This document shows, piece by piece, positions 1-10,500 of a stretch of 64,000 nt of DNA. The notes beneath the pieces are model-generated. The model was not told the origin of the DNA. It made no database searches and was given only the letters and a program-made list of their open reading frames with translations. The position numbers were made by a program, and so were the translations under genes. Source of the stretch: Themeda triandra (taxonomy: Eukaryota > Streptophyta > Magnoliopsida > Poales > Poaceae); NCBI GenBank assembly GCA_018135685.1, contig JAENPR010001200.1, positions 62,001-126,000 on the forward strand, given 5' to 3'. The first letter of the stretch is position 1. Each line of letters starts with the position of its first letter.

Positions 1-1792
1 TGGACTCTGGAAGTTTGTTAATGTTCGTAAAGCTTAGGTCTAGCAACCTCAACAACACCAAGTTTCCCACTGATGCTGGTACACTTTGGATGCCTGTTCC
101 GCTTAAAACCAAGATACGGATATGCTGAAGCTTTCTGAAAATTCCCTTGTTAAGTGACTTGAAGTTTTTGTTACCAAATACAAGGAGGCTCCTCAAGCAC
201 TCCTGCTCTTCTATGGCAGGTATCTCTTCTACAGCACTGCTGATACCTAAGCGGCGCAAATTCGGTAGTGCTTCATTATTCTCTGAATTTACGAACAAGG
301 AATGTTCCCTGGTCAAATATTGTCCAAGTGATCTCAATAAATCATGCATCGTTGAGACACATTTATCCACAACTCCTGGTTTTGGTTGCAGAAGATTCCT
401 CCTGATTAGCTCATGGTAGTACTCTTCAGCAATTTCATGAATTGAGTAGTTGTGTTCTATCCTCACAAAACCTTCGGCAACCCACCAGTAAGCAACGGCA
501 TCACGCTTAATGTCAAAATTCGGAGGCAACAAAGCACACCAAAGAAAGCACTGCTTCAGTTGAGGGGGCAAGTTGCTGTAACTTAAAAACAAGGGACCTC
601 CTAGTTCTTTGGGAAGCCCATGAATAGACCATTGGCTATCTCGTAGGCTCTCCCACTCAACCCTTGTTCTTTTAGTTGATAGGACACCCGCAACAGCCTT
701 AATGGCTAGAGGAAGTCCATCACATTTTTTTACTATTTGATACCCAACATCACTAAATTCACTTCCCTTCTCATACTGTCTGAAGGACTTCTTCATAAGC
801 AGTTGCAGACCATCATAATCATTCATTTTGTTTACTCGGTGAGTATATGTTGCATTCATTTCATTCAGAACATCCGCATCTCTTGAGGTGACAAGGATGC
901 AGGCATTCAAGCATCTCTCGAATGGAGCCCGGAGAAGATCAATCCAGACATCAGATTTCCATACATCATCCAGAACAAGAAATGCAGTCTTTCCTCGGAT
1001 GGTATCCATGAGATGTGGAAGAAGTTCCGTCTTGCTCTCAAGTTGATCAGATGCTGCTCCTGCCATTCGTATTGCTTGCTTTAGCAAACCATTCTCTGTG
1101 TAGCTCTGAGAAATGCATAACCACACATGAATTTGGAATGCTTCCCTTATCCTCTGCTCATTATATATCTTCTGAGCTAATGTCGTCTTGCCGATGCCTC
1201 CCATCCCTTGAATACCAAAAACAGTTGATCCATTCTCACGGCAGTTAATGATGATCATTTTGGCCATGCTATCTACTGCCTGTTTGATATCTCTTCCAAC
1301 AACCTCTAGTTCATCTATTGGAGATGTCTGACTTCTGTTCACAACTGTTATTTGAATCTGTTGGTGACTCATTCTCTCCAAACTGAACATCTCTCTGTTC
1401 ATTTTAAATTCATCAAGCTTTTCATTTATATCCTTAATCCTTTTAGCAGCCCTGTGTTCCATTGATAGCTTGGCAAAAAATGATAGAAGGGATTGATTGC
1501 AACATACCAATCTTGGTGGCAGCAAAAGCTTCTGCGAGTGAACCGTGAAATGATCTATGACATCATCTATATCGAACATGACGCCAGTCATGTTCTTCCA
1601 CCATGACTCTATCCCTCTATCTTGCATGGCCAGAGCTTCGACATCCTCACGAACAGCACCAAAGTGTTCCAGATTGTTCTTGAGCCTCTTGATGTCCTTT
1701 TTCACGTGCAATGTCATCACGATCTCATCCTGGATAATCTCACCAAGCTTTATCAGGAATCTCGCAGTGACGGCATCCAAAAATGTCCCCAT
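1..1792 (-). CDS. CC-NB-ARC-LRR disease-resistance protein (NLR), 5' part; runs off the left edge
   Basis: Intracellular immune receptor that would bind ADP/ATP through its NB-ARC domain and trigger effector-triggered immunity. The frame is open for 597 codons from ATG at 1792-1790 to the window edge, so the LRR end lies outside. Visible in order: an Rx-type coiled-coil N-terminus (starts MGTFLDAVTARF; about residues 1-170); P-loop GMGGIGKT (about 195-203); RNBS-A with FQIHVWLCIS; kinase-2 FLVLDDVW (about 270-277); RNBS-B ILVTSRD; GLPLA (about 358); RNBS-D CFLWCALLP; MHD as STMHDLL (about 482); then leucine-rich repeats with LRILVLSGT-like and LLRLLDLS-like segments. All NB-ARC signature residues are present with no stop, so the visible part could encode a working protein. 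The start fits the family because the coiled coil begins directly there. A T-tract and AG lie just before the ATG, suggesting a 5'UTR intron. Family assignment is secure; the exact subfamily is not known. Confidence 0.93.
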   Translation of the reverse strand, partial: MGTFLDAVTARFLIKLGEIIQDEIVMTLHVKKDIKRLKNNLEHFGAVREDVEALAMQDRGIESWWKNMTGVMFDIDDVIDHFTVHSQKLLLPPRLVCCNQSLLSFFAKLSMEHRAAKRIKDINEKLDEFKMNREMFSLERMSHQQIQITVVNRSQTSPIDELEVVGRDIKQAVDSMAKMIIINCRENGSTVFGIQGMGGIGKTTLAQKIYNEQRIREAFQIHVWLCISQSYTENGLLKQAIRMAGAASDQLESKTELLPHLMDTIRGKTAFLVLDDVWKSDVWIDLLRAPFERCLNACILVTSRDADVLNEMNATYTHRVNKMNDYDGLQLLMKKSFRQYEKGSEFSDVGYQIVKKCDGLPLAIKAVAGVLSTKRTRVEWESLRDSQWSIHGLPKELGGPLFLSYSNLPPQLKQCFLWCALLPPNFDIKRDAVAYWWVAEGFVRIEHNYSIHEIAEEYYHELIRRNLLQPKPGVVDKCVSTMHDLLRSLGQYLTREHSLFVNSENNEALPNLRRLGISSAVEEIPAIEEQECLRSLLVFGNKNFKSLNKGIFRKLQHIRILVLSGTGIQSVPASVGNLVLLRLLDLSFTNINKLPES

Positions 1793-1793
1793 G

Positions 1794-1879
1794 CTGCCAA
1801 AAAAAAAAACAAAGGGTGTTCACTGGATTTCCTGTGTGGGAGGAGAAAGTTTAGATTTTGGAAGAAATATCTCAAATAC
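1794..1879 (-). other. Candidate 5'UTR intron of the NLR
   Basis: On the minus strand, CTGCAG followed by GTATTTG (1879 downwards) could be a donor. A run of T ending in TTGGCAG (about 1810-1794) is a good acceptor, one base before the NLR start codon. The 86-bp T-rich interval reads like a short plant intron. This is inferred from splice motifs only; no transcript evidence is available. Confidence 0.45.
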
Positions 1880-2765
1880 CTGCAGCTCCCTCGATCATGG
1901 AAGGGGATAGGAGATGTGAAGCAGTGGGGTGAAGGTTGATGAAACTGGAGACGTCTGTGAAGAAACCAGCTTTTGTAAATTCACATCACTGTCAAAGCCA
2001 ACTAGGCAAGCACGCCCAATTTCTTGGGTGTTCCCATGCGGCTCACATCTTTTCAACGCAAGGATCAACAATATCAAGGGGAAAAAAAGACTATTGTCGC
2101 ATACTGAGAAAATGCAGGTCCACACCTCTTTTTGACTGTGTATTGTTATTTTTTTAACGTGCTAGTCTCAATAGCAATCTTATTTTATTCTGATATGAAG
2201 ACCATTCGTTGTGTTACAATGCTTTCATCCAGTGGGCTGGTTGCCTATACATCAAAGAAATGCTAGGTGGTACTCCTGCTCTACTTGAACTAAGAAGCAG
2301 GTTGAATTACTGCAGTTTGATGTTATCAATCACACTAGTGTGCTTTTGTTGTTTCACACTAGTGTGCTTTGATGTTGTGAACTTGGTCCCATCTGACGAC
2401 TGGCACATATCAAAATAAACGCGTCTGGTTCCAATGCTTTATCGCCATAAACCAAGTTTGGAGTCTAAAATAAGAAATAAAACCCGACAGATGCCCTATC
2501 ATTGTCTACTTGCACAGAGGAAATAATCGAACCAACTGACATCACAAATATAAATCAGCCAGTGAAAGGAAGAAGCTTGTTCCTCAGATTTCTTTTGTTG
2601 TAGCTGGTTCCTCAAATTTCTTTTGTTGTTCCTAGAAAGAGGGATTGTGCTACTTGCTAAATTAGTAGTAGTGGTGGTCAACAAACCTTCACGGGGAAAA
2701 ATCAAGATGGCCAATAATGTAGTGGCGGAAAGTAACACTGCCATTCTACGAATTGAGTCACGAAG
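1880..2765. other. Intergenic sequence upstream of the NLR; no gene seen
   Basis: Short reading frames only, with no recognisable protein. There are two small direct repeats: TTTCACACTAGTGTGCTTT-like copies at about 2326-2370, containing the palindrome CACACTAGTGTG, and TTCCTCARATTTCTTTTGTTG copies at about 2579-2630. This stretch would include the NLR promoter, but I see no convincing TATA box. Confidence 0.5.
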
Positions 2766-2768
2766 TAA

Positions 2769-2916
2769 GGCCTTGTTTAGATGGTGATATTTCTAGCCTG
2801 CAAAGACTGTAAGTATTTCGTTTGTATTTGACAAATATTATCCAATTATGGCCTAACTAGGTTCAAAAGATTCGTTTCGTGATTTAGAACTAATCTGTGT
2901 AATTAATGACTATTTT
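2769..2916 (+). mobile_element. Left half of a Tourist-like MITE (split copy)
   Basis: Starts GGCCTTGTTTAG directly after TAA (2766-2768) and carries the family's internal motifs (TTGACAAATATT, TTCAAAAGATTCGT, GTGTAATTAATGACT) in the same order as the complete copies at 47981, 55751 and 57375. It stops abruptly at 2916; the missing right half is at 8669-8776. The 3-bp TAA target duplication fits PIF/Harbinger-type insertion. Confidence 0.8.
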
Positions 2917-4038
2917 CCACCCGTCGCGCGTTTGTCCAACAGCACGCACACGCGTCCATCCACTATACGACGTCGCTCAGCCATATCCCTTGGTCAGACC
3001 CCATCCGTTCCCAATCCATTCCTCCTTTCTCTCCCTTGCAGTGATGAAAGGCCCTGATTTGGTTTTGATAATTGAGTGACAACTTTAGGTGGACTAACAT
3101 GTGTGATGGTTGAGATACACAGGAGTTAGTTCACAGGTACATGTGTGTGAGCAACATATGCCATGGTGGAGATGGCCTGGAGATGTTGTGAGGCTCAACA
3201 CATGAGTTGATGAAGGAGCTCATTGCAAATGAGACATGACATGGAGTCATGTGACCAAGAGGTTAAGATCAAGATGAGGCTTAGCTTAATGGACCGGTTG
3301 CAAGTGTGAAGGGCAAGTTGAGGCTGCGAAGCAAAGGACCATGCGATGGTGAAGCTTGGGCAAGACTTGGCGCCGATGGACCGACGCAACGGTGAAGAGC
3401 AAGTGAGGTCAAGATCGATGGACCAAGAGTGTCACATGATGATATGAAGTGGATCATATCATTTGATGATCGTGTCGTGCATGCGGTGCATTGGCACAAT
3501 GGAGGATGACGGTGGAGATGGAAATGCGCAAGGCAAAGGTATAACATAGGGCATTTCATTTCACCGATCTAAGGTTGAGTAGAGAAGTACTTGACCGGAT
3601 TTAGGATAGATGGCCGTACTATCAAGAGGGGTAATCTTGTTTGCATATCGGTCATCTAGTGCCACTTGAGCGATCTAATATTGCGATGTGGTAGGATCGA
3701 GTGGTGTTGTGAGTTGAAGAGAAAATCCTTTGAAAATGATTGTGAAAATGCTAACACACAAGCACAAGAGGTTGTACACTTGGTGGTGTTGGCACATTTG
3801 CAAAGGTGGCGTTGTTCGCGCTGTGGTTTGTAGGGTTGAGATGGGCTTGGGTTCCTCGCAAGCTCGGCGGGATTCGGCGCTTTCGGGAAAATTGGAGGCA
3901 TATTTTCCATTGCGCCGGATGCAAAATGTTGTGGGAAACATGCTATCTATGGTGATCAAGTTGGTATACTTGTTGGATAGCATGGTGGAGAAGTTGGCGT
4001 TGCGACGCGGCAACGAAACGACGGAGTGTGCTCCTGCA

Positions 4039-4432
4039 GAAGGCGCCGGACGCGCCTTGGGGAGCACCGGACGCGTCCGGCGCATAGAGGACTTCGGCGC
4101 TCTGCTGGCGAGCTGGCTGATGGCGTCGGACGATGGGGAGGCGCGTCCGGCGCGCGCCGGACTCGGACCAGAAACTTCTGGTGCCGAGTGTCGCGCGTGC
4201 TGGACCGCCGGACGCGCGCCGGACGCAGGCGGCGGACGCACGCCGGACGCTGGCGGCGGACTCTGGCTCGACACTGTTCAGCGTCCGGCGCAGGTTTACT
4301 GAGCGCGTTTCTGAGTGAGCCGTTGGGCGGCAACGGGCGAATTCAAACGGCTAGTACACGCGGCGCATCGTGGTGTGCCGGACGCGGCTGGGAGCGTCCG
4401 GCGGTGGTGGCCGGACGCGTCCGGCGAAGGCA
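4039..4432 (+). repeat. Array of CpG-rich palindromic motif GCCGGACGCGTCCGGC
   Basis: About a dozen full or half copies of CCGGACGCGTCCGG occur in 400 bp, including near-perfect palindromes near 4067 and 4411. The spacing is irregular and the block is much richer in G+C than the sequence around it. It ends about 45 bp before the LTR TATA box, so it occupies the U3 promoter or enhancer position. The ORFs open across it in several frames are a by-product of its composition. Confidence 0.8.
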
Positions 4433-4476
4433 AGTCGGTTGCCCGAGGTGGCAACGGCTCTTTCAGCCCTTGGGGC

Positions 4477-4484
4477 TATAAATA
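4477..4484 (+). promoter_or_regulatory. TATA box of the copia-type LTR
   Basis: TATAAATA within GGGGCTATAAATACG, at the expected place inside the LTR and just downstream of the palindrome array. The related LTR has the same arrangement at 17456-17463 on the other strand. Confidence 0.7.
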
Positions 4485-7419
4485 CGTGGTTTGGCCGGCT
4501 GTGGTAGGGTGTGGAGCACGCCCTGGCTATGTTGCCTTGTGTGGTGGTGCTTGGAAGCCCTCTAACTCACATATGCTTGGTAGTGACCATCCGATAGTGT
4601 GAGAAGAGCGATTCTAGTGTGAGTGCTTTGTGAGATTGCATTTGTGGCACTAGGTGGTTGTGTTGCAAGCCGGAGAGCTTGTTACTCTTGGAGGATTGTC
4701 ACCTCCTAGACGGCTTGGTGGCAAGAGGCTCCGTGGTAGCACGCGTGGAGATACGGTGCTCCGGAGAAGAGATTGTAAGAGGTTGGTGCTCACCTCGCGG
4801 GGATCGCGAAGAGTAGCCTTATTGGATTGCGCGTGTCTTTGAGTTACCACCCTTGCGTGTGTGGGTTTGCTCGGTGCCTTGAGGGGCTCACTTGAGAGTG
4901 GTGTCTTGCGGTGCCTTGCGGGGCGTGCCTTGAGGGGCAAGTGACTTGAGGGTCACACCGAAGAACTATCTAGGTGAAAAGACCGGAGGAACCACCGAAG
5001 GTGTTGGTCGACACAACAGGACGTAGCTTGGGGGCAACTAAGTGAACCTGGTGAAAAATCGCCGAGTCATCTTGTGTCCACACTTCGCGTTGGTTTGCAA
5101 TCTCTTTCACAAGCTTTGTATTTACTTTCCTTACATTCTTGTATAGCTTGTGTAGTTGCTCTAGTGGTTAGTTAGCTTGTGTAGCTTGTTAATCACCTTC
5201 TTGCTTGTGTAGCTAGAAGTAGAGTACTTTGCCTTGCTTAGCTTGTGTAGTTAAGTAAGTTTGAGCTCTTGGGTTTGGCCTGTGTAGCTTTGTCCTTGAG
5301 CAACTAGTGAGCTTAGGTTTGGCTTTGTGCTTTTGCTCATTAGAATTGTGTAGGTGCACACCCGCTTGCCAAAGTACTAGTTGCTTAGGTTTGTGTGACC
5401 TTGCAAACTAGACTTGTTTAGTGTGCATCAGCTAGATCGACACCTTGCTTACTTGTTTAGGATCTCTTACGAGGTGTATCTAGAGTCTTTGTTAGAGGGG
5501 TGAAGCCTTGGCTAGGCCGATAGATTTAATTCCGCACTTTTATCGGTTAGCTGGAGCGATTTGTTTTAAAAAGGACATGGGAGATCTTCTCTAGGTGCGG
5601 GGCTTTGATTTGAATCTAGTGATTTTGTTTTTGCCGACGGATGATGGGGCTTGCTGCCTTCTGGTTCTCTGAATTTCGAGCTCCATTTTTCCAAATGTGA
5701 CATACTCGTGCAGCCTATTCACTGCTTGCATTTCCAGGTTGCTGAGGTGAAGGAGGATCATCCAGACCATTCCGGGTCAGAATACCTACCTCACAGTTCA
5801 GCAAATGCACATATACTTAGACATGCCGATCTGCAATGCGTTAATTATATCATCCTCACATGTGTTTTATCTTCTGCTAGTTTCATATGTATGCGTATTG
5901 ATGCAGCTTTGTGGATACTTACTATTATGTGAGTTCTGTACATCTGAATTGCTACAGCTAGTTACAACCATTTTGTTATTTTTTTATATACTTTGAACTC
6001 ATGCTGAAAATAAGTTGTAAAAAACCTGGTACACCATTTAATTGGGCCATCTTTTTTCCACTACCATTCAGTACTAAAAATCTTAGCAGGATGCACATGT
6101 TAACATACCTGATATGTGGAGCCATATATTTTGTTAATAGTTTGTTCTTCATATTTGTTAATCTAGAAGACAAACTAGTTTTGTAAGAAAACTAAGGGAT
6201 ACAGTATATTCTGAGTCTTGGAAGAACTCAAAATGTGTTACTTTTTGTTTATGCTTTGCTGCTATGTATGCTAGTAGACATGGCTTGGTAGGAAGAAGTT
6301 TTCCACCCAGCATCTTCATTCTCTGTATTTGACTATGAATTTTTTTGTGACCTTTGCAGGAACCGATGGAAAGAGGATTCCTGCTAGTTTCAAGAGACAT
6401 AATAAGCAAATGGTTTGTAGGGCACCATTACAGGTCAGATCGCTGCTCCTCCTTATTTAACATATTTTGTCCAGAGCAATAAGACTAGTTTGGAGATCTG
6501 CTTAGGAGTACTGTACAGTGAACTGCTATATTGCTTACTGCATGTAGAATGCACGTGAATGAATTAAATATATTGTCTAATTCTGTTGCTTACCCCATGC
6601 CATATTCAAGATGAGCCCCGCTTTGCTTTTTGTAGGCTGCTTCTAGGTAAAAATGTAACTATGAGTTATCCACAAGAAATAAAATATAGTGTGAAATGGT
6701 TGAATTGATTTTATGAAATTATTGAATTGCTTTTCAGAATTTATTAAACTATTTTTCTAAAATCATTGAATTGGTTTTCTGAATTTATTGAACTTTCTTT
6801 GTCTATCCTATTGATTTTACTTCTATTTGTGGCAATTGAGCTGAACCCTTCATCTAACATTGTTAGTACTTACTACTTTCCTAAATGATTTCATAGCCTG
6901 GTACTTTTGATGAGAAACACGATGGGCCAATTAATTTGTTGACATGTTTTTCTCTGAGATTAGCCTTGTTTAGTCCGTGCACAGCTTTTAAGCAGCCAAA
7001 CACAACCTTATGTTAGCACTTTCACATTTTTCTTAGACAATTTAAGTGTCATTTGTTAGGCAACAATGTGCTCCTGAATAGGTAATTTAGCTTTTTCTTA
7101 TATTAGTCAAAAATATCATTCGACTAGGATGACGAATTTTGTTCGTCGAAGGCAGCTTGTACTGTAGATGAGAGAGCAGTTTGGTAGTGATTAGTAATTT
7201 TTGTCTATCTGACTGGCTTTTTGGGAAACGTTAGAAGTGACATTAGCCAAGAGAATTGTGCTTGGTCACGAACGAGCTGCGCACCGAGCAGGAGAGGAGC
7301 CCAACATCTGCAAGGTCAAATCATGGTTTCTTTGTTGCTATGTTGTCCATGAGAAATTAACAGCCGAAGAGAGTTTTATAGACAGAAAACCGTTCTTCGG
7401 AATGAATGTAGAACTCCAG

Positions 7420-7592
7420 GCAGCGACTCGTTGCCGGGGGACATCATGCAGGACAAGTCCAACTTCGAGATTGAGTCGCTGGGTGGCAACCTTGAATGGA
7501 AGGACGCCGGCAGGCAGAGGCCATCAAAAAGCCTCCTTGCCATCCCCGTCGGCATCAAGTAGAAGGCGGCTGTCGACAAGCTCATCTCTAAG
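7420..7592 (+). pseudogene. Exon-like fragment resembling DUF707 proteins
   Basis: Follows an acceptor-like CTCCAG and ends at AAG|GTTATT, a plausible donor. The frame reads GSDSLPGDIMQDKSNFEIES, later PSKSLLAIPVGIK, a TAG stop (7560-7562), then KAAVDKLISK. The SLLAIPVGIK-KAAVDKLISK segment resembles the start of the DUF707 domain (lysine-ketoglutarate reductase trans-splicing-related proteins of plants, thought to be Golgi or membrane proteins of unclear function). Only this one exon is visible, and the stop replaces a codon that is usually Gln in my recollection of the family. It is probably a captured or decayed fragment rather than a gene. The family call rests on recall, without a search. 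Confidence 0.5.
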
Positions 7593-8668
7593 GTTATTCT
7601 TCTATTATAAATCTGTACTGAAGAAATTCTTCTTTTAGTATTAAGTAACTTTTCATGTTCTTACTAGCAATTTTCTTAATTTGTTAAGGTAGTTTTGTCT
7701 TATGGATCAATATGGTGTAAGAAATACTCTTTTATGCTATTAGTTGTTGAAATTTCATAATAGCAATGGCCTACCAGTATTGGAAAACTTAAGGTTGTCT
7801 GTGGTATAAAACGAACATGTTATTATGTCAAATAGGAGTAACCATGTGTAGACAGAGCAAGATGTATATGTACACACTAAGCAGTAGCAACTTATAGGAT
7901 CAGACCTGTAAACTACAGTACTTTCTTTTTGAACTGAATTGATTATGAAAAACAATTGAATTGTTGTAAAAAAAAAAGTGATTTGCTTATTAGTTATGCT
8001 AGATCTGCTAATGCAATAGGAATTGCAGAGGTGATGAAAAACAATTGAATTGGTTCTAGTAACAGAATCTACTCTTAGTGCAGTTAAAATTTGAGGCTTG
8101 GTCATTTTTCCTTCGATTCCTCACTATCCTTATCATGTACTTGTATATAATTGCAGGTGTGAGGCCATCAAGCATCAAAATCAACATGTTAGGATATCAA
8201 ATAGGACTAACCATGTGCTGTGCAACAACGAACACAAGAAAAACTTAAGATGTATATTTATGCATAGGAACATGTAGGATATGTTTATGCAGTAAGTAGG
8301 ATATGTAGTACTTTTTTAACTGAATTGACTATGCAAAGCAATTGAATTGCTTATGTAAAAGTACTGAATCGCTTTATCAGGTTGGTAGATCTGCTTCTAG
8401 TAACAGGTGATGTAAAATTACTGAATTGATCTGTAAAGAAGCTAGTATTCGTACGTATGCCTTGGCTGCTTTCCTCTGTTTTGTATGCGTACTGAGAAAT
8501 GAAAAAGCAAAACAGGGAAGAAGCTTCAGGTGGGGGTGGCAGCCTAAGCGTGGAAAGTGGCTTTCTTTATGTCGCTAGAGATGTGGCTTCCACCTACCCT
8601 TAATGGAAAGTGCAGTTTTGAGATATTTTCTAAGACTACAGCACCTCGTGCGTGCGTTAGTCCCTCCC

Positions 8669-8776
8669 ATTAGTTATTTATTTTACCAATATTTAATCCT
8701 CCATGCATACGACACAATATTTAATGTGATAGAGAGAGTCATATTTCTAGCCTTTTTCAGGCAACTAAACAAGGCC
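8669..8776 (+). mobile_element. Right half of the split Tourist-like MITE
   Basis: Contains ATTAGTTATTTATTTTACC, CTCCATGCAT and AATGTGATAGAGAGAG, and ends CTAAACAAGGCC, followed by TAA (8777-8779). These are the 3' motifs of the family. Together with 2769-2916 it restores one element flanked by TAA on both sides. Confidence 0.8.
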
Positions 8777-8779
8777 TAA

Positions 8780-10500
8780 GCAGAAATTGCAGTGGGGTAA
8801 GGTAAGCAGGCTCCGTAGGTGTAGCCTGTAGCTGCAGGTACCTGTTCTTTTGGCTTGCGTAACCAGGAGAAGCGCTGGACTGGCAACCTGGATGGCCATG
8901 GCCAGCGCAGAAGCAGCTGCTGCAGGCTGCCTATTCCTGGCCGGAGTAGCGGCGACCATCGCAGTCGCAGCAGACCTCGGGGGAGCGGCAGCGCCGCCGC
9001 CGCCCGCTGGCAACGACAAGACGGAGAAGGGCGGAGAACGACAAGAGTCGAGGGGAACTGGCAGGGCCCAAAGTTTTGCGGGCCGAAGTATTTACTGGGC
9101 TGTATCAAGGCTATGGATCTGACTGGTGAGTTGACCTGTCCTCGTAGGAATAGAGTGGGCCTTAAATGATTTTCGCAGGCCCAGTTACGCCCTCGCTGGC
9201 AAGGAAGCCCATGGAGGCGGCCGCCGCGGCGGTTGTCGTCGAAGCGGCGCCCCGCCGTGTGCGACGGCGAGAACCGAACAAGGACGGCGGCGAGGAAGAA
9301 GCTGAGATGAGACACTCTGCTCCAACGCCATCTCCATCACGATCTCCTTCACCATCGGCATCTTTGAGGAGCTAGTCCCCGATGCCGCCAGGTTGGGTCG
9401 ATAGGCGGCGCATCCAGACCTCTGTCTGTCAGCCTCGTCGTCCTACCTTGCGACTTGCGAGCTCGCCAGGGTCTCCGCGGGCATCGAGCTCGTCGCCAGG
9501 GTCACCTTCTTCTCTCAGGTTGCCTTCCTCTGGCCTCCCGTACTTGCAATGGTAGCTGGGTGCTTCAGTTTGTTCTGGCTCATTTAAGCAGCAGCCGCCG
9601 ACATTAGGATAAGTGCTACTGTGACTGAAATTGGAATTGGATGCTCGGCTAGCGATCCCAAAGCCAATTGGGTTTGTGATTCACTGATTCTACATCTTGT
9701 ATTTCTCTCATCTGTGTGCAGCCTGGACCTGGTTGCCACAAAGGCACATTCAGTTTGGGCTAGAGGCTGCTTGAATTTCTCACAGTAGAATTAAATCTTT
9801 GTGGAGACTGTATTTTATTCTGAAACCGTAGTCATTTGAAATGCATATGCATAATCTTTGAACGCAGTCATTGTTTTTAATGTTTTCATCCATAATCAAT
9901 ATGAGGATGTGGAGCATAGATGGAGTAGAAAGTAGAGTATTGTTGAGTTGGAGTAAGAAGCCATAATCAATATGCCCACTGCTTTGGAGATTCAAAATCT
10001 TCATATTTTAAGAGGATAGGTATCTATTATTTCAGGTAACTACATACATCTACAACATATTCTAATCCACTTTCTGCTGTCATCATTGCTGTTGCAAATA
10101 ACTGCCGTTGCTGCCTTCTCAAGTATTTCTTATCTTATGAAGGTAAATTTGCATGGCTTCTTACTTTCCATTTTGCACTCTTTTTTATATTTGAGTGGGG
10201 AATAGCAGGTGCTCTGCCTTTTCATTATACAGTTGCAAATAAATATTTACATACATGACTCAGCGTTTAACAACCAAGACAAAAGAAAAATGTAGAGGAA
10301 ACATAAAAACACATCTGTTCAGATAAACATACAAATCCAAAAGAGACTTCAATCCTCACATGTGCTTCAGTTGTTACACCAATTTGCATGCAATGATCAG
10401 TTCTTTCAGTTGAAAACATATATGCAGTTAGACATGTGCTAGAGAAATTATCACATATTGCCCATTTTTGGCTCTACTTATATTCACTATTGTTTGAAAC
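8780..10500. other. Region 3' of the LRR kinase; possible decayed gene fragment at 9300-9520
   Basis: A GC-rich part at 8850-9520 has several overlapping frames. One plus-strand frame (about 9309-9519) reads LCSNAISITISFTIGIFEEL then VPDAARLGR, a stop at the TAG in 9401-9403, and then SYLATCELARVSAGIELVAR. This looks like a decayed membrane-protein exon, but I cannot name it. A 31-bp stretch at 9583-9613 or so (TTCTGGCTCATTTAAGCAGC and onward) recurs with one mismatch at 35565-35595. 9640-10500 is AT-rich and I see nothing in it beyond the kinase 3'UTR. Confidence 0.3.

Larger units (their letters stand above)
3043..5575 (+). repeat. LTR (solo or fragment) of a Ty1/copia retrotransposon related to the 16501 element
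   Basis: The first about 650 bp align in order with the reverse complement of the LTR at 16501-18590. Shared blocks include TGATGAAAGGCCC/TGAAAGTCCC at the start, GACCATGCGATGGTGAAGC, GGCGCCGATGGACCGA and GGTGAAGAGCAAGTG. Both then have a GGACGCGTCC-rich block followed by a TATA box. No gag-pol follows, so this is a solo LTR or a remnant. The right border is uncertain because I see no clear match to the terminal part of the other LTR after about 5560. It is a diverged family member, not a recent duplicate. Confidence 0.7.
2917..8668. mobile_element. 5.75 kb segment inserted into the MITE; contains an LTR fragment and exon-like scraps
   Basis: Everything between the two MITE halves must have arrived after the MITE. 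The flanks are related direct repeats, about 15 bp each (2902-2916 and 8669-8684, both ATTA...TATTTT-like), which may be a degenerate target duplication. The MITE's own internal sequence could also explain that similarity. No LTR ends, long TIRs or Helitron ends were recognised at the borders. Inside are a copia-type LTR fragment and, from 5576 on, AT-rich sequence with islands that look like exons. One island (about 5735-5815) reads VAEVKEDHPDHSGSEYLPHS. Another (6360-6434), after a TTTGCAG acceptor, reads GTDGKRIPASFKRHNKQ. A third is DUF707-like. The rest of 5576-8668 shows nothing I can name. Confidence 0.5.

Noticed and set aside
3675..4302. Overlapping ORFs of up to 199 codons around 4000-4300
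   Set aside because: They are read-throughs of the palindrome array in an LTR U3 region, where stop codons are rare.
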